64,000 bases of DNA from Methanobrevibacter millerae (GCF_900103415.1 NZ_FMXB01000012.1:1-64000); one strand, 5' to 3'. Shown: positions 30,296 to 40,031, numbered from the stretch's first letter. A program made the numbers and translations. The notes: generated by a model from the letters alone, not told the origin.

Positions 30296-31717
30296 TTAAG
30301 GTTTATAATAAGTTTCAGCTTCAATGTTTTCAGGCAATTCTGTTGGGTAGCATTCATTTAAACAGCCTAAACATAAATTCTCTTCAGGCATTCCTATTGC
30401 TTCGACCAGCGCTTCTAAAGTAATGTAGCCTAAAGAATCTATTTCCAGCTGCTCGCGTATTTCCTCAACGCTATAATTGGCAGCAATCAGTTCCTTTTTG
30501 GTAGCCATTGCCACCCCATAATAACAAGGTGAGATGACAGGAGGGCATCCGACCAAAAAGTGGATTTCGGCAGGCTCGGCTTCCTTAACCAAATCAAGCA
30601 GCTGCTTTGAAGTTGTTCCCCTTACTATACTGTCATCAATAAGAACAATCTTTTTGCCCTTTATTGCCTGCTTTATCGGATTCAGCTTAAGCCTTACTGC
30701 AAGTTCCCTTTCCTCCTGGGTCGGCATGATGAATGTCCTACCAACGTACCTGTTCTTGATTAATCCTTCACCGTAAGGAATTCCTGAAGCTCTTGAATAG
30801 CCTATTGCTGCAGGAATTGAAGAGTCCGGAACCGGTATGATAACGTCAGCGTCAATAGGATATAATTTGTATAGCTGCTTTCCGATATTTAATCTGGTAT
30901 TATAGACATTAATGCCGTCAATCGTACTGTCAGGCCTTGCAAAGTAAACGTATTCGAACATGCAGTGTGACAGGTTTGATTCGTCAGCGATTTCAAGCAT
31001 GTGACTTGCTATTTCCTCGTTTTCAAAGTAAACGACTTCACCTGGTCTGATGTCTCTTATATATTTCGCATTGATAACGTCAAAGGCAACGGTTTCTGAA
31101 GCTAAAATATAGTCACCGTTTCTTTCGGCAATTGCCAATGGCTTGATTCCCATAGGATCGCGAACGCCATACAAGTCGCCGTTTACAAGAATAACCAGAG
31201 CATATGAACCGACCAATTTGGCTGAAACCGCTTCGATTGCATCAATAATGTCTTTGTGATTATCATAATGCTCCTTTTTAAGCATGTAACAAATTACTTC
31301 AGAGTCAGTGTCGGATTTGAATTCATAGCCTTCATCAATAAGCTCATTTCTCAGTTCTTCGGAATTAACGATATCTCCGTTATGAGCCATGGCAATGAAT
31401 CCATCGTCAAAATCAGTTACAAAAGGTTGTGAGTTTTCCAGTCTTGACTGACCGGTTGTAGAATACCTTACGTGGCCAATGGCCATATTTCCTGAAAGGT
31501 TCTGTATTTCATAATCCTTGAAAACATCGGTAATCAGTCCCATGCCGCAATAATAAGCCAATCCCTTTTCCTGTTGGAATGTAGCTATTCCGGCAGATTC
31601 CTGACCCCTGTGCTGTAAAGCATATAAACAGTAATAAACAAAAGAAGAAACATTCTTAGAAGCATCTTTAGAATGTATCCCTACAATACCACATTTATCC
31701 TCTATTTCCCCTTGCAT
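30296..31717 (-). CDS. purF: Amidophosphoribosyltransferase
   Basis: First committed step of purine synthesis: PRPP plus glutamine to phosphoribosylamine. 473 residues. An eight-residue propeptide precedes the catalytic Cys9 of C-G-I-V-G-I (Ntn glutaminase), as in Bacillus-type enzymes. The PRPP site [12 protein letters not shown] lies in the C-terminal domain, and the cluster Cys of C-L-G-C are near residue 450, consistent with a 4Fe-4S form. The ATG follows GGAG at 8 bp, and an A/T-rich TATA-like stretch (31735-31750) may give it its own promoter. It heads the purF-U32-cfbC-HAD-arsC-like run. Confidence 0.96.
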   Translation of the reverse strand: MQGEIEDKCGIVGIHSKDASKNVSSFVYYCLYALQHRGQESAGIATFQQEKGLAYYCGMGLITDVFKDYEIQNLSGNMAIGHVRYSTTGQSRLENSQPFVTDFDDGFIAMAHNGDIVNSEELRNELIDEGYEFKSDTDSEVICYMLKKEHYDNHKDIIDAIEAVSAKLVGSYALVILVNGDLYGVRDPMGIKPLAIAERNGDYILASETVAFDVINAKYIRDIRPGEVVYFENEEIASHMLEIADESNLSHCMFEYVYFARPDSTIDGINVYNTRLNIGKQLYKLYPIDADVIIPVPDSSIPAAIGYSRASGIPYGEGLIKNRYVGRTFIMPTQEERELAVRLKLNPIKQAIKGKKIVLIDDSIVRGTTSKQLLDLVKEAEPAEIHFLVGCPPVISPCYYGVAMATKKELIAANYSVEEIREQLEIDSLGYITLEALVEAIGMPEENLCLGCLNECYPTELPENIEAETYYKP

Positions 31718-31780
31718 TTAGAAACTCCAAAATAATTATAATATAATTTATCTTGAAACTAGTATAAAATAATAATGTTT

Positions 31781-32686
31781 TCATTCCCAGAAGTTTTCAA
31801 AAGTGTTGGGAATATCATAATCATCACGGGCTTCAGGAGGCTTTCTCTCAGTTCTTGAGGACAGTTCTTCGGCCAATTCATCCTGTGAGTCTTCAACAAA
31901 AATAAGTGCGGTTTTAATGATTTTTAACCATTCAATAGCATGATTTCTGGATTGTGCGGCGATGTATCCCTGACCTACGAGTATATTGTCAGGCCTGAAC
32001 TTGTTGGTGGCTATAACAATCTTTTCTGCATCAAGCAATTCCTCCCTAAACACTTCAGCCCACAGGTCTTCGAGATTATAGATTTCAAGGAAATCCTTGG
32101 AGTATATGTCCTCAAAGCGGTTCTTGAATTCGGTGAAATCACTTTGAAGTGAGTTCTTTTCCTCACGAAGATTGCTGTTTTCCATGGCCATGACTTCATT
32201 TTCCTTAATGAGCTTATTATAATCATCAAGCAGATTATTATAGTTGTGCGTTACCTTCAAGAGTTTGTTTTCTAAAGTATGGATATTAATGAGATTTAAA
32301 GAATAAGATAAGGTAGATTTGATTATTGAATTTAAAATCTCCTTTTGTGCAAGCTCCGCATTAACTTCCTCGCTTTCATACAATACGTTATTATAGTCAA
32401 AGAGGCCAATATGGTTAAAATCGGTTTTCAAATCGTTATATAACAGATTGAAGTTGTCATCCTGGCCGTATCCTCCGATGAGAATGATGTCTGCACCTTC
32501 GGCTACCTTTTTAGCCAGATTCAAATCTGTAGTTGGTATGATGGAAGAAACAACAATATTATAATCCCTTTCAAGTTGAATGTTATCGATAGCCTTTGAA
32601 ACAAGTCCCGCAATGTCCAGATTGGAAACGATAATTCGAACATCAATTTTAGAGTTGTTACTGTTATTTTCCATATCAATTACCAT
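31781..32686 (-). CDS. Unknown protein with receiver-like N-terminus and coiled coil
   Basis: Family not recognised. 301 residues. Residues 10-100 have alternating hydrophobic strands (V-R-I-I-V-S-N, then A-D-I-I-L-I-G-G) that resemble a Rossmann or receiver-like fold. Residues about 135-200 form a coiled coil. Residues 205-270 include D-A-E-K-I-V-I-A-T-N and a mixed alpha/beta stretch, and the tail is acidic. It starts 1 bp after the galE stop, so it is cotranscribed with galE; M5 (32674) is an alternative start. No membrane segment is seen. Confidence 0.75.
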   Translation of the reverse strand: MVIDMENNSNNSKIDVRIIVSNLDIAGLVSKAIDNIQLERDYNIVVSSIIPTTDLNLAKKVAEGADIILIGGYGQDDNFNLLYNDLKTDFNHIGLFDYNNVLYESEEVNAELAQKEILNSIIKSTLSYSLNLINIHTLENKLLKVTHNYNNLLDDYNKLIKENEVMAMENSNLREEKNSLQSDFTEFKNRFEDIYSKDFLEIYNLEDLWAEVFREELLDAEKIVIATNKFRPDNILVGQGYIAAQSRNHAIEWLKIIKTALIFVEDSQDELAEELSSRTERKPPEARDDYDIPNTFENFWE

Positions 32687-32687
32687 C

Positions 32688-33665
32688 TTAAATAGAATTT
32701 ATTTTCTGATGCCATTTCCATGCAGATGAAACGATGCATTCCAAATCGTATTTAGGCTGCCAGCCAAGTTCATTTCTGATTTTTGAAGCATCTGCAATTA
32801 GAATGTCCGGATCTCCTTCACGGCGGTCGGCTATTTCGACCTTGAAGTCCTTTCCGGTGACCTTTTTACACATGTCAATGATTTCACGGACTGAATAACC
32901 TTCACCGTTTCCCAAGTTGAAGATGTTTGAAGTGTTTTTATCACATAAGTATTCATATGCTGCTATATGAGCACTTGCCAGGTCATTAACGTGAATGTAA
33001 TCCCTGATACAAGTTCCGTCAGGAGTGTTATAGTCGGTTCCGAAAATGGAAATGCTGTCCCTTTTTCCGATTGCCGCATCAAGAACCAGTGGAATCAAGT
33101 GGGTTTCAGGGTCGTGAAGCTCACCGATTTCACAGTCAAAGTCACATCCCGCAGCATTGAAATATCTCAGTGAAACGTAATTGAAGTTACCTTTTTCGGC
33201 TTCCCTTTCTAAAGCCTTTTCGGTAATCCATTTGGAATGTCCATATGGGTTGATTGGCTTTAATTCCTGATCTTCTGTGATAGGAACCTTTTCGGGATTT
33301 CCGTAGACCGCTGCGGTTGAAGATAAAATGAATTTATCGACACCGAATTCCCTCATTACCTTAAGGAGATTTAAAGTGTTTTTGTAGTTGTTTTTAAAGT
33401 ACTTCTGCGGAAGCTCAACGGATTCAGCCACGGATGAAAAGGCTGCAAAGTGCAGTACCCCGTCAATGTCATATTTTTCAAATACTTCGCGAAGGTCACT
33501 GCTTCCAAAGTCGCAGTTTACGAACTCACCCCATTTGGCGAAGTTTTCATAGCCTTTACATAAGTTATCGAGAACTACTGTTTCGTATCCTGCCTTATTC
33601 AATGCCTTGTTGGTATGGGAGCCAATGTAGCCGGCTCCTCCAGTTACTAAAATCACCATTAACAC
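32688..33665 (-). CDS. galE: UDP-glucose 4-epimerase
   Basis: An NAD-dependent short-chain dehydrogenase-type sugar epimerase of 325 residues interconverting UDP-glucose and UDP-galactose (or the N-acetyl forms). The nucleotide site is GGAGYIGSH near residue 9, the catalytic Tyr-Lys pair is in Y-G-H-S-K at about 145, and the preceding Ser lies in S-S-T-A-A-V-Y-G. It supplies sugars for the pseudomurein wall or surface glycans. The start is ambiguous between 33665 and M3 at 33659. It lies directly after the geranylgeranyl reductase stop at 33666. Confidence 0.93.
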   Translation of the reverse strand: MLMVILVTGGAGYIGSHTNKALNKAGYETVVLDNLCKGYENFAKWGEFVNCDFGSSDLREVFEKYDIDGVLHFAAFSSVAESVELPQKYFKNNYKNTLNLLKVMREFGVDKFILSSTAAVYGNPEKVPITEDQELKPINPYGHSKWITEKALEREAEKGNFNYVSLRYFNAAGCDFDCEIGELHDPETHLIPLVLDAAIGKRDSISIFGTDYNTPDGTCIRDYIHVNDLASAHIAAYEYLCDKNTSNIFNLGNGEGYSVREIIDMCKKVTGKDFKVEIADRREGDPDILIADASKIRNELGWQPKYDLECIVSSAWKWHQKINSI

Positions 33666-34844
33666 CTAGACGAATTTACCTAACTTCAATAAAGCCTTAG
33701 GTGATATCTTTATTAATTTCTTAACGATTTCGGTTGTTGAAATCTTATCGAAAGATTCGCCCTGGAATGCGTGGCCTATGCTGTTAAGCTCATCATCGGA
33801 TAGGGTAAGCAGGTATTCCTGAACCTTTTTATACCTTTTGATTTCATGGTCGAGCTCCTGGTGAGCCAGTTCGTCATATTGCTTGAGGAACTTTTTGGAG
33901 CAGTCTTCCTTGATTGCCTGGGCAGCTACCTGACCTGCGCACATTCCACCAGTCATTCCGCTGATGATTCCTCCTCCGGTCAATGGGTTGACCTGTCCTG
34001 CTGCGTCTCCGCAGACTAAAATGTTATCGCCATAAAGTTTTTTGGTCATTCCGCCGACAGGGTCTCCGCCCACATTCAATTCGACGGCCTGAGCGTTTTT
34101 AAGGTAAGGTGATTTTGCAACAAAGTCATCCAGATATTCCTTGGCGGTTTTTTCTGCCTTATGAGGCAATACTGCCAAACCGACGTTTGCGATGTCTTCA
34201 CCTTTAGGGAAAATCCATACGTATCCCCCAGGTGCGCATGAACCTAAGTAAAATTCGATGACACCAGGCTTTTCGAATTCGACATTACACATTTCATACT
34301 GTACACCGGATTCCATTTCCTTTGGCTTAGCGGCAGGTTTCAATCCTGCCCATCTTGCAATGTGGCCTTCAGGACCGTCTGCTGCGATTAGGATTTTACA
34401 TTTGAAATCCTGTTTTTCGCCCATGGATTCTGTGAATACAAGATAACCGTCCTTAACTTTTTCAATACCTGTTACTAAGGTCTTGATTCTGATTTCAGCA
34501 CCTGCCCTTGCGGCATCCATTGCCATGTGCTTGTCGAATACTTTTCTTTCAAGAATGTATCCTGCTTCAGGCAGCTTTACCTGATCTTCAGTCATCCATA
34601 TGTCTGTACCGTCAGGGGTCTGAATCCTTACGCCTTCGATTTTTTGAGTAATCCAGCGTGGAGAAGGCTTGATTCCTAATTTTTCAAGTCCCTGAATTGA
34701 AACACCTTCAGCACATCTTTTCGGTGCACCAATTTCTGATTTCTTATCCATTAAAATAACTTTTGCTCCACCTAATGCAGCGTGTTTTGCTGCTGATGAG
34801 CCTGCAGGTCCTGAACCCACTACTATAACATCTGTTTCAATCAT
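33666..34844 (-). CDS. Geranylgeranyl reductase (archaeal lipid hydrogenation)
   Basis: A flavoprotein of 392 residues that saturates the isoprenoid chains of archaeal ether lipids (digeranylgeranylglycerophospholipid reductase). The FAD site is V-G-S-G-P-A-G-S near residue 10, the family C-A-E-G-V-S motif lies near residue 43, and the second FAD motif is V-C-G-D-A-A-G-Q-V-N-P-L-T-G-G-G near residue 270-285. The gene is 4 bp downstream of a ferredoxin gene; in Methanosarcina an adjacent ferredoxin is needed for full reduction, so the pair likely acts together. Confidence 0.93.
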   Translation of the reverse strand: MIETDVIVVGSGPAGSSAAKHAALGGAKVILMDKKSEIGAPKRCAEGVSIQGLEKLGIKPSPRWITQKIEGVRIQTPDGTDIWMTEDQVKLPEAGYILERKVFDKHMAMDAARAGAEIRIKTLVTGIEKVKDGYLVFTESMGEKQDFKCKILIAADGPEGHIARWAGLKPAAKPKEMESGVQYEMCNVEFEKPGVIEFYLGSCAPGGYVWIFPKGEDIANVGLAVLPHKAEKTAKEYLDDFVAKSPYLKNAQAVELNVGGDPVGGMTKKLYGDNILVCGDAAGQVNPLTGGGIISGMTGGMCAGQVAAQAIKEDCSKKFLKQYDELAHQELDHEIKRYKKVQEYLLTLSDDELNSIGHAFQGESFDKISTTEIVKKLIKISPKALLKLGKFV

Positions 34845-34848
34845 AAAA

Positions 34849-35016
34849 TCATTCCTCTTTTTCTAAAGCGTTGATTGGACAGGCCTTAACGCATGTGTCA
34901 CAATCTCTACAGTCATCTTCATTAAAAACTAAAGCGTACTCTCTTACTTGAATTAAATTTCTCGGGCAAACACCTGCGCACTCTCCGCAGAATGAGCACC
35001 ATTCTTTGACTATCAT
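34849..35016 (-). CDS. Small 2x[4Fe-4S] ferredoxin next to geranylgeranyl reductase
   Basis: A 55-residue frame from the ATG at 35016 to the TGA at 34849, with GGAGAT 6 bp upstream. Two CxxCxxCxxxCP motifs are complete: C-S-F-C-G-E-C-A-G-V-C-P at 7-18 and C-R-D-C-D-T-C-V-K-A-C-P at 36-47. It is the first gene of the ferredoxin-reductase-galE-unknown unit and is the likely electron donor for lipid saturation. Confidence 0.93.
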   Translation of the reverse strand: MIVKEWCSFCGECAGVCPRNLIQVREYALVFNEDDCRDCDTCVKACPINALEKEE

Positions 35017-35040
35017 AAAATATCTCCTATTCTAAAAACA

Positions 35041-35095
35041 AACTAAAAAGTTTAGTTATTAATAATAATGTCTTTATTACTATTTAAACGTTTAG
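35041..35095 (-). promoter_or_regulatory. Promoter region and small inverted repeat of the ferredoxin unit
   Basis: On the minus strand a TATA-like TTTAAATAG at about 35083 lies 25 bp before an inverted repeat AACTAAA-AAG-TTTAGTT (35041-35057). The palindrome would fall at the start of the transcript, 25 bp upstream of the ferredoxin ATG. Confidence 0.4.
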
Positions 35096-35161
35096 ATAAT
35101 ATTGATAATTTAATTAATAAAAAATAATAAAGGAAAAAAAGAATTAGAAAAAAATAATAAA

Positions 35162-35587
35162 TTATTTGACCAGTAAAACCGGAACGTCAGATGTCCTTAA
35201 AAGTCTTTCTGAAACAGAACCGATCTGGTGATCGCTTATATTATTCTCATCAAAGGAGACAAACCTTTCATTATCAGAGCCCAATGCGTGAATAACGACC
35301 AAATCAGCCCCCGTTTGCTTAACGATGAATTTCATGTCCCTTAATGCGTCTGCAGTCAGGAGATGCTCGACAACTTCAACATTAAATTCAGCCGCCTTTT
35401 TGGTGATTTTTGCCAAAATGGCATCACCTGAGTTTTCCTCGGATTCATAGCTGTTTAAGGAGAATTCCTCAAGAACATGAACCGCAGCTATTTTTGATGA
35501 GAATTTACTGGCCAGTTCAATGGCGACGTCAGCCGCTTCATATCCGTAATCGGACCCGTCAACGGGAACGCAGATAACGTCAAACAT
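35162..35587 (-). CDS. Universal stress protein (UspA family)
   Basis: A cytoplasmic nucleotide-binding-fold protein of 141 residues. The start I-C-V-P-V-D-G-S-D-Y and the end G-S-V-S-E-R-L-L-R-T-S-D-V-P-V-L-L-V-K are typical. The usual G-x-x-G loop before the last helix is replaced by A-L-G-S-D-N and a longer loop, so ATP binding may be altered. Its ATG is directly adjacent to the atwA stop, so it is cotranscribed with and coupled to atwA. Confidence 0.88.
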   Translation of the reverse strand: MFDVICVPVDGSDYGYEAADVAIELASKFSSKIAAVHVLEEFSLNSYESEENSGDAILAKITKKAAEFNVEVVEHLLTADALRDMKFIVKQTGADLVVIHALGSDNERFVSFDENNISDHQIGSVSERLLRTSDVPVLLVK

Positions 35588-37294
35588 CTATTCGTTCTCC
35601 TTCAGATAGCTTGCGTGACAGAAATCAATGAAATTATCGACAATTTCATCCATATTCTCGCTGTCGTCGATTATTTTACCGTCATCCATAAAGAGCGCCC
35701 TGTTGGACAGTTCCTTGATGAATTCCGTATTGTGTGAAACCATTACAATGGTAATACCGTACTTTTTAGAAATGGTTTTAAGTGAATTCGTTACAGTCCT
35801 TAATGTAATAGGATCCAAATCACCGAACGGTTCATCTAAAAGCAGTATTTCAGGCTTTGAAACAAGAATCAAAGCAAGCATTACACGTACTTTCTGGCCT
35901 CCGGAGAGTTCATATGACTTTCTCTGAAGGATATCCAAATCCAAATCAAGGCTATCGAAAATGTCTGCAACCGCTTCACGGGTTGCGGTTTCAGGGAATC
36001 TCGGGAAGAGCTCGCCTAAAATGTCAGGAGGAAGTCCAACCTGTTCCAGACGGGCTTTCGCTTCATTTTCCTGCAAATCAGTAAGAAGATAAAGTGAATC
36101 CAAGAGTTCATCACTGAGTCCCATCCTTTCAGCCCTTTGGCGTGCTTCAGATACAATATTTTGATTTTTATATCCCAGACGGGTTGCCAGCTGGTCAAGA
36201 ACTGTGGCATAGTGAACCAGAGAGAATTCCTGGTGCATGAAACCCAGCTTTGAACGGATTTTCATACGTCCCAGTCCGGCAATGGCTATGTCATGCCATT
36301 CACCGTCAACTTCATATAATACTTCACCGCTATCGGAATCGTCAAGTCCTCCAAGCATCCTTAAAAGAACGGTTTTTCCGGCACCGCTTGGACCAATCAG
36401 GCTTAAAATGTTTTCCTTTTGAACCTTGAAATTAATGTCTTCAATCTGAAGTACCTCTCCTCCGTTTAAAAGGTAGAATCTCTTATTAATATCCTTTACG
36501 TCAATAATGTCCTTGTCTGTTGAAAGGTTTTCGATATCGACAATAGGATCCATTGAACTCATGAACTCCTCGGTAATCTCATTAGGAGTGCCTTCCTTTA
36601 CGATTTCGCCGTCCTCCATCAGCATTACCCTGTCGGCAAGATACTTTTGGACTTCAGGCAAGTGTGAAACAAGGACTACGGTAATGTTTAGCTCCTCATT
36701 AATCTTTTTGACAGCATCGAGGATTTCCTGTTTTGTTTTGGGGCATGCCATTGTTGCAGGTTCATCTAAAAGCAGGGCTTTCGGACGCTTTGCGAGCTGA
36801 CGGGCCATGATCAGCCTTTGCTTTTCACCGCCGCTCAACACCGCAGCGTAATGGTCTTTCTTGTGGGTAAGGGATACCAGTTCAAGAAGCCTGTCGGCCT
36901 CCTCGCCGAATTCACTTTCGGCAACGTTAAAGTCAGTGCTTCCCTCATCGAGATATTCACGTGCGTATAATTTTCTTAAGACGTTTTGACGTACCGTTTC
37001 AGGCCATAATCCGAAAGACCTCTGAAGGTGAATGGCAGTGACCTTTTTAAGCTCATTATAGTAATACTGGGAGGATTTTGCGTCAACGCTTACGTCGCCG
37101 ACGGTAATGGAACCTTCATCAATATGCTCCACACCCCTTAATGCTCTTAAAAGTGTCGTTTTACCGGAACCGCTTTTACCCATGATTCCAAGTATTTCGC
37201 CTTCATTAACTTCAAAACTAACGTTTTTTAAACCTACAACGGTATTTCCGTCGTCCAATTCATATGATTTACTTACATTTTCGACTTTAATCAT
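35588..37294 (-). CDS. atwA: Methyl-coenzyme M reductase activation component A2
   Basis: A twin-ABC ATPase of 568 residues with no membrane segments. The first ABC has GKSGSGKT at about 38-45, LSGGEKQR, and the Walker B stretch LLDEPATMACP typical of AtwA. The second has GPSGAGKT near 302, LSGGQKVR and LLLDEPFGDLDP. AtwA is the ATP-dependent part of the complex that reduces the nickel of F430 in methyl-CoM reductase so that it becomes active. It is divergent from the 99-residue gene at 37368 with a 73-bp shared promoter region and is followed at once by a usp gene. Confidence 0.9.
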   Translation of the reverse strand: MIKVENVSKSYELDDGNTVVGLKNVSFEVNEGEILGIMGKSGSGKTTLLRALRGVEHIDEGSITVGDVSVDAKSSQYYYNELKKVTAIHLQRSFGLWPETVRQNVLRKLYAREYLDEGSTDFNVAESEFGEEADRLLELVSLTHKKDHYAAVLSGGEKQRLIMARQLAKRPKALLLDEPATMACPKTKQEILDAVKKINEELNITVVLVSHLPEVQKYLADRVMLMEDGEIVKEGTPNEITEEFMSSMDPIVDIENLSTDKDIIDVKDINKRFYLLNGGEVLQIEDINFKVQKENILSLIGPSGAGKTVLLRMLGGLDDSDSGEVLYEVDGEWHDIAIAGLGRMKIRSKLGFMHQEFSLVHYATVLDQLATRLGYKNQNIVSEARQRAERMGLSDELLDSLYLLTDLQENEAKARLEQVGLPPDILGELFPRFPETATREAVADIFDSLDLDLDILQRKSYELSGGQKVRVMLALILVSKPEILLLDEPFGDLDPITLRTVTNSLKTISKKYGITIVMVSHNTEFIKELSNRALFMDDGKIIDDSENMDEIVDNFIDFCHASYLKENE

Positions 37295-37367
37295 AGTTTA
37301 TAGCCCCATTAATATTATACAAATTTATATTAATGAAACTATTTAAAAATATTTATTAGGTGATAAA

Positions 37368-37667
37368 ATGAGTTGTGAAAACAAGATTCAAGAATATTTA
37401 AATAGTCTGCAAGAGGACAAATTAACTATTGAAACCCATTTTGCAAACATGGAAAAGATAACTAGGGAAAGCAAGGAACTGGAAAGAGACCAGTTAATCG
37501 GACTGCTGTCTAACTTCAGCACCCTGAACATTCAATACGACCAATTATGCAATGATTTAATCACATTTATGAAAATCTTCAAACCCGAAACTGAAGAAAT
37601 CAGAATTTACAAAACTGATGAGCTTGTTGAGTTATTAAACCAGAAAGCAAATGAACTTGAAAACTAG
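37368..37667 (+). CDS. Hypothetical small helical protein (99 aa)
   Basis: Family not recognised. An all-helical, Glu/Lys/Leu-rich soluble protein with likely coiled-coil segments at about 5-50 and 80-99 (T-D-E-L-V-E-L-L-N-Q-K-A-N-E-L). The ATG is preceded by AGGTGAT, a strong archaeal ribosome site. It is divergent from atwA and overlaps the end of the convergent zinc-ribbon gene by 4 bp. Confidence 0.75.
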   Translation: MSCENKIQEYLNSLQEDKLTIETHFANMEKITRESKELERDQLIGLLSNFSTLNIQYDQLCNDLITFMKIFKPETEEIRIYKTDELVELLNQKANELEN

Positions 37668-38191
37668 CTTCTGTAAGAAAGCGTAACTTCCCCACCAGGA
37701 TTTGTAGTTGAATTTTCAGCTACAACATTACCATTCCTTATGAGTTGAACAATCAAATTGTTTGATGATTCATCATTTTTCTGAACCGTTACGGAAACTT
37801 GATCCCATGAAGCTGAATCCAGATTAATGGAAGCGTTACCTGTATCTGACTTTTCCTGCAGGTAACCTGGAGTACCGGCTTTGGAATACCAGCTGCCGTC
37901 GTAAATGATTTTTACTTGATAAGGATGAGTGGAACCTTGTTGAACATTCTGATCTGCCGTAATAACATTCAATGATTCTTCGTTAGTCGGTTGGGAATTA
38001 TTATAAACAACAGAGAATAATAAAAATGCAATAACTACAATCCCAACGATTAAAACAATTTTCTTCGCTATTCCCATAGACCACCCGCCTTTTTTCTTTT
38101 CGACAGGTGCTTTTTTCAATGTATAGGAACAGTTTACGCAATATGTAGATGATGAAATATTTTCATATCCACATCTTGGACATTTAACCAT
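37664..38191 (-). CDS. Zinc-ribbon membrane protein
   Basis: 175 residues. N-terminal zinc ribbon with C4-x2-C7 and C18-x2-C21, a basic linker (K-K-K-G-G), one transmembrane helix at about 43-63 (I-V-L-I-V-G-I-V-V-I-A-F-L-L-F), then an extracytoplasmic domain of about 110 residues with beta-strand character. The layout suggests a cytoplasmic metal-binding tip and an outside domain; the function is unknown. It lies 88 bp downstream of uvrC. Confidence 0.8.
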   Translation of the reverse strand: MVKCPRCGYENISSSTYCVNCSYTLKKAPVEKKKGGWSMGIAKKIVLIVGIVVIAFLLFSVVYNNSQPTNEESLNVITADQNVQQGSTHPYQVKIIYDGSWYSKAGTPGYLQEKSDTGNASINLDSASWDQVSVTVQKNDESSNNLIVQLIRNGNVVAENSTTNPGGEVTLSYRS

Positions 38192-38279
38192 AATATAAAC
38201 CTATAAATTCTTGTATGAAATTATTTTTTAAAGTACTTATATTTAAATTTAATTGTTAATTTGGGCTTTTTTTGACAAA

Positions 38280-40031
38280 TCAATGGTAATAATCAAAAAC
38301 ATTTTGGGCAGCATTTCTGCTCATCCCCTCCACTTCCATAAGCTCTTCGAAGCTTGCATTTTTGATGTTTTCAACACTACCGAATTCCTTTAAAAGATTC
38401 ATTTTCCTTTTATTTCCTATTCCTTTTATGTCATCAAGACTGGATTGGCTTATATTCTTGCTTCTAAGCTTTCTATGATAGGTAATTGCGAAACGGTGGG
38501 ATTCGTCACGAACCTGCTGAAGGAGGTGCAGGGCACGATTGTTCTTGGGAATTATGATTGGCCTTTTCGAGTTCGGAAGATATATTTCCTCAAATTCCTT
38601 GGCAAGGCCTATTACCGGTATGTGGGTCAGATTCATTTCGTCAAGCACTTCGCATGCCATGCCCAGCTGGCCCTTTCCTCCATCAATTACAATCAAATCA
38701 GGCTCGGGATCCGTTTCAATTAACTTCAATCTGCGGGTTAAAAGCTCCTTCATCATGGCAAAGTCATTAGGTCCCGGAGTTTCCATACGGAAATGCTTAT
38801 ACATCTTCTTGTTGGGCTTGGCGTCCTTAAACGATACCTTTGAGCCTACGGCGAATTCGCCCGAAATGTTACTTATGTCATATCCTTCGATAACACGGGG
38901 TATGTTTTCAAGCTTCAGATACTTCTTAAGCTCTATTAGAGAGTTTTCAAGTTTTTTCTTTTGATGCTGAATAATTTCGGCATTTTTCTGGGCCATCTTT
39001 ACGAGACGAAACTTGACACCCTTTTGAGGAACCTTGATGTAAACCCTGTTTCCCCTCAAATCGCTCAGCCATTCCTCAAGCAATTCGGAATCGTCAATGT
39101 CCTCGGCCAGAAGAATCTGCTTTGGAACGTGCCTGTTGTAGCCGTAATACTGCTGGATGAAAGCCGAAAGTATCTCAGAAGTGGAATCGTATTCCGATGC
39201 GCTCATTAAAAAATCGTCCCTTCCGGTGATTTTTCCGTTCCTTACGGGCATTATGATGACAACGATGTCCATTTTTCCCTGGGCTATGGCTATTACGTCC
39301 TGGTCCAAATCGTCATCGGCCAAATCGACGAACTGCTTTTCCATTATCTCTTCAATGGATGCAATCTGGTCCCTGAGTACGGCTGCCTTTTCATACTCCT
39401 CATTTAAAGCGGCCTGAGTCATTTCCTCTTTAAGGTTTTTAACTATCACAGAGTATTTTCCCTGGAAAAACAAATCGATCTTGTTTATTATCTCGGAGTA
39501 TTCCTCCTCGGAAATCCTCTCATCGCATGGAGCGTAGCACAAATCAATCTGTGAATTGAGACATGGCCCGTCCATATTTCGGCAGGTTCTTATTTTAAAA
39601 AGTGATTTGAGAAATTTGACTGTCCTTTTAACCGAACCGACATCGGTGAATGGACCATAATAAACCCCGTTTTTCGTGACGTTTCGGGTAATGACCAAAC
39701 GGGGAAACTTCTCATCGGTAATCTTAACGTATGGATATCTCTTGTCGTCCTTGAGCTGGATATTATAGCGGGGATGGTGCTTTTTAATCAGTGTGGCCTC
39801 TAGAATCAGGGCTTCCTTTTCGGAGTTCGTCAGGATATATTCCAGGCTGTCGAAATGACTCATCAGTATCTGGGTTTTCGGCCTGTCAAGCTTCTCCCTG
39901 AAATAGGACATTACTCGGTTTTTAAGGTTTTTCGCCTTTCCGATATAGATGATTTCATCATCGGCGTTTTTCATTATGTAAACGCCCGGCTTTTTAGGCA
40001 GGTTTTCGGGAGAAGTGATTTTTGATGACAT
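38280..40031 (-). CDS. uvrC: UvrABC system protein C
   Basis: The dual-incision nuclease of nucleotide excision repair, acting with UvrA/UvrB (not in this window). 583 residues, full length. The GIY-YIG nuclease is at about 12-95 (G-V-Y-I-M, I-Y-I-G-K-A-K-N-L-K-N-R, E of E-A-L-I-L-E). The UVR motif is near 200 and the RNase H-like C-terminal nuclease has Y-D-I-S, IDGGKGQ and R-D-E-S-H-R, keeping the D-D-H triad. A helix-hairpin-helix pair closes the protein. It starts 12 bp after the stop of the giant helicase gene, so the two are probably one transcript. Confidence 0.97.
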   Translation of the reverse strand: MSSKITSPENLPKKPGVYIMKNADDEIIYIGKAKNLKNRVMSYFREKLDRPKTQILMSHFDSLEYILTNSEKEALILEATLIKKHHPRYNIQLKDDKRYPYVKITDEKFPRLVITRNVTKNGVYYGPFTDVGSVKRTVKFLKSLFKIRTCRNMDGPCLNSQIDLCYAPCDERISEEEYSEIINKIDLFFQGKYSVIVKNLKEEMTQAALNEEYEKAAVLRDQIASIEEIMEKQFVDLADDDLDQDVIAIAQGKMDIVVIIMPVRNGKITGRDDFLMSASEYDSTSEILSAFIQQYYGYNRHVPKQILLAEDIDDSELLEEWLSDLRGNRVYIKVPQKGVKFRLVKMAQKNAEIIQHQKKKLENSLIELKKYLKLENIPRVIEGYDISNISGEFAVGSKVSFKDAKPNKKMYKHFRMETPGPNDFAMMKELLTRRLKLIETDPEPDLIVIDGGKGQLGMACEVLDEMNLTHIPVIGLAKEFEEIYLPNSKRPIIIPKNNRALHLLQQVRDESHRFAITYHRKLRSKNISQSSLDDIKGIGNKRKMNLLKEFGSVENIKNASFEELMEVEGMSRNAAQNVFDYYH

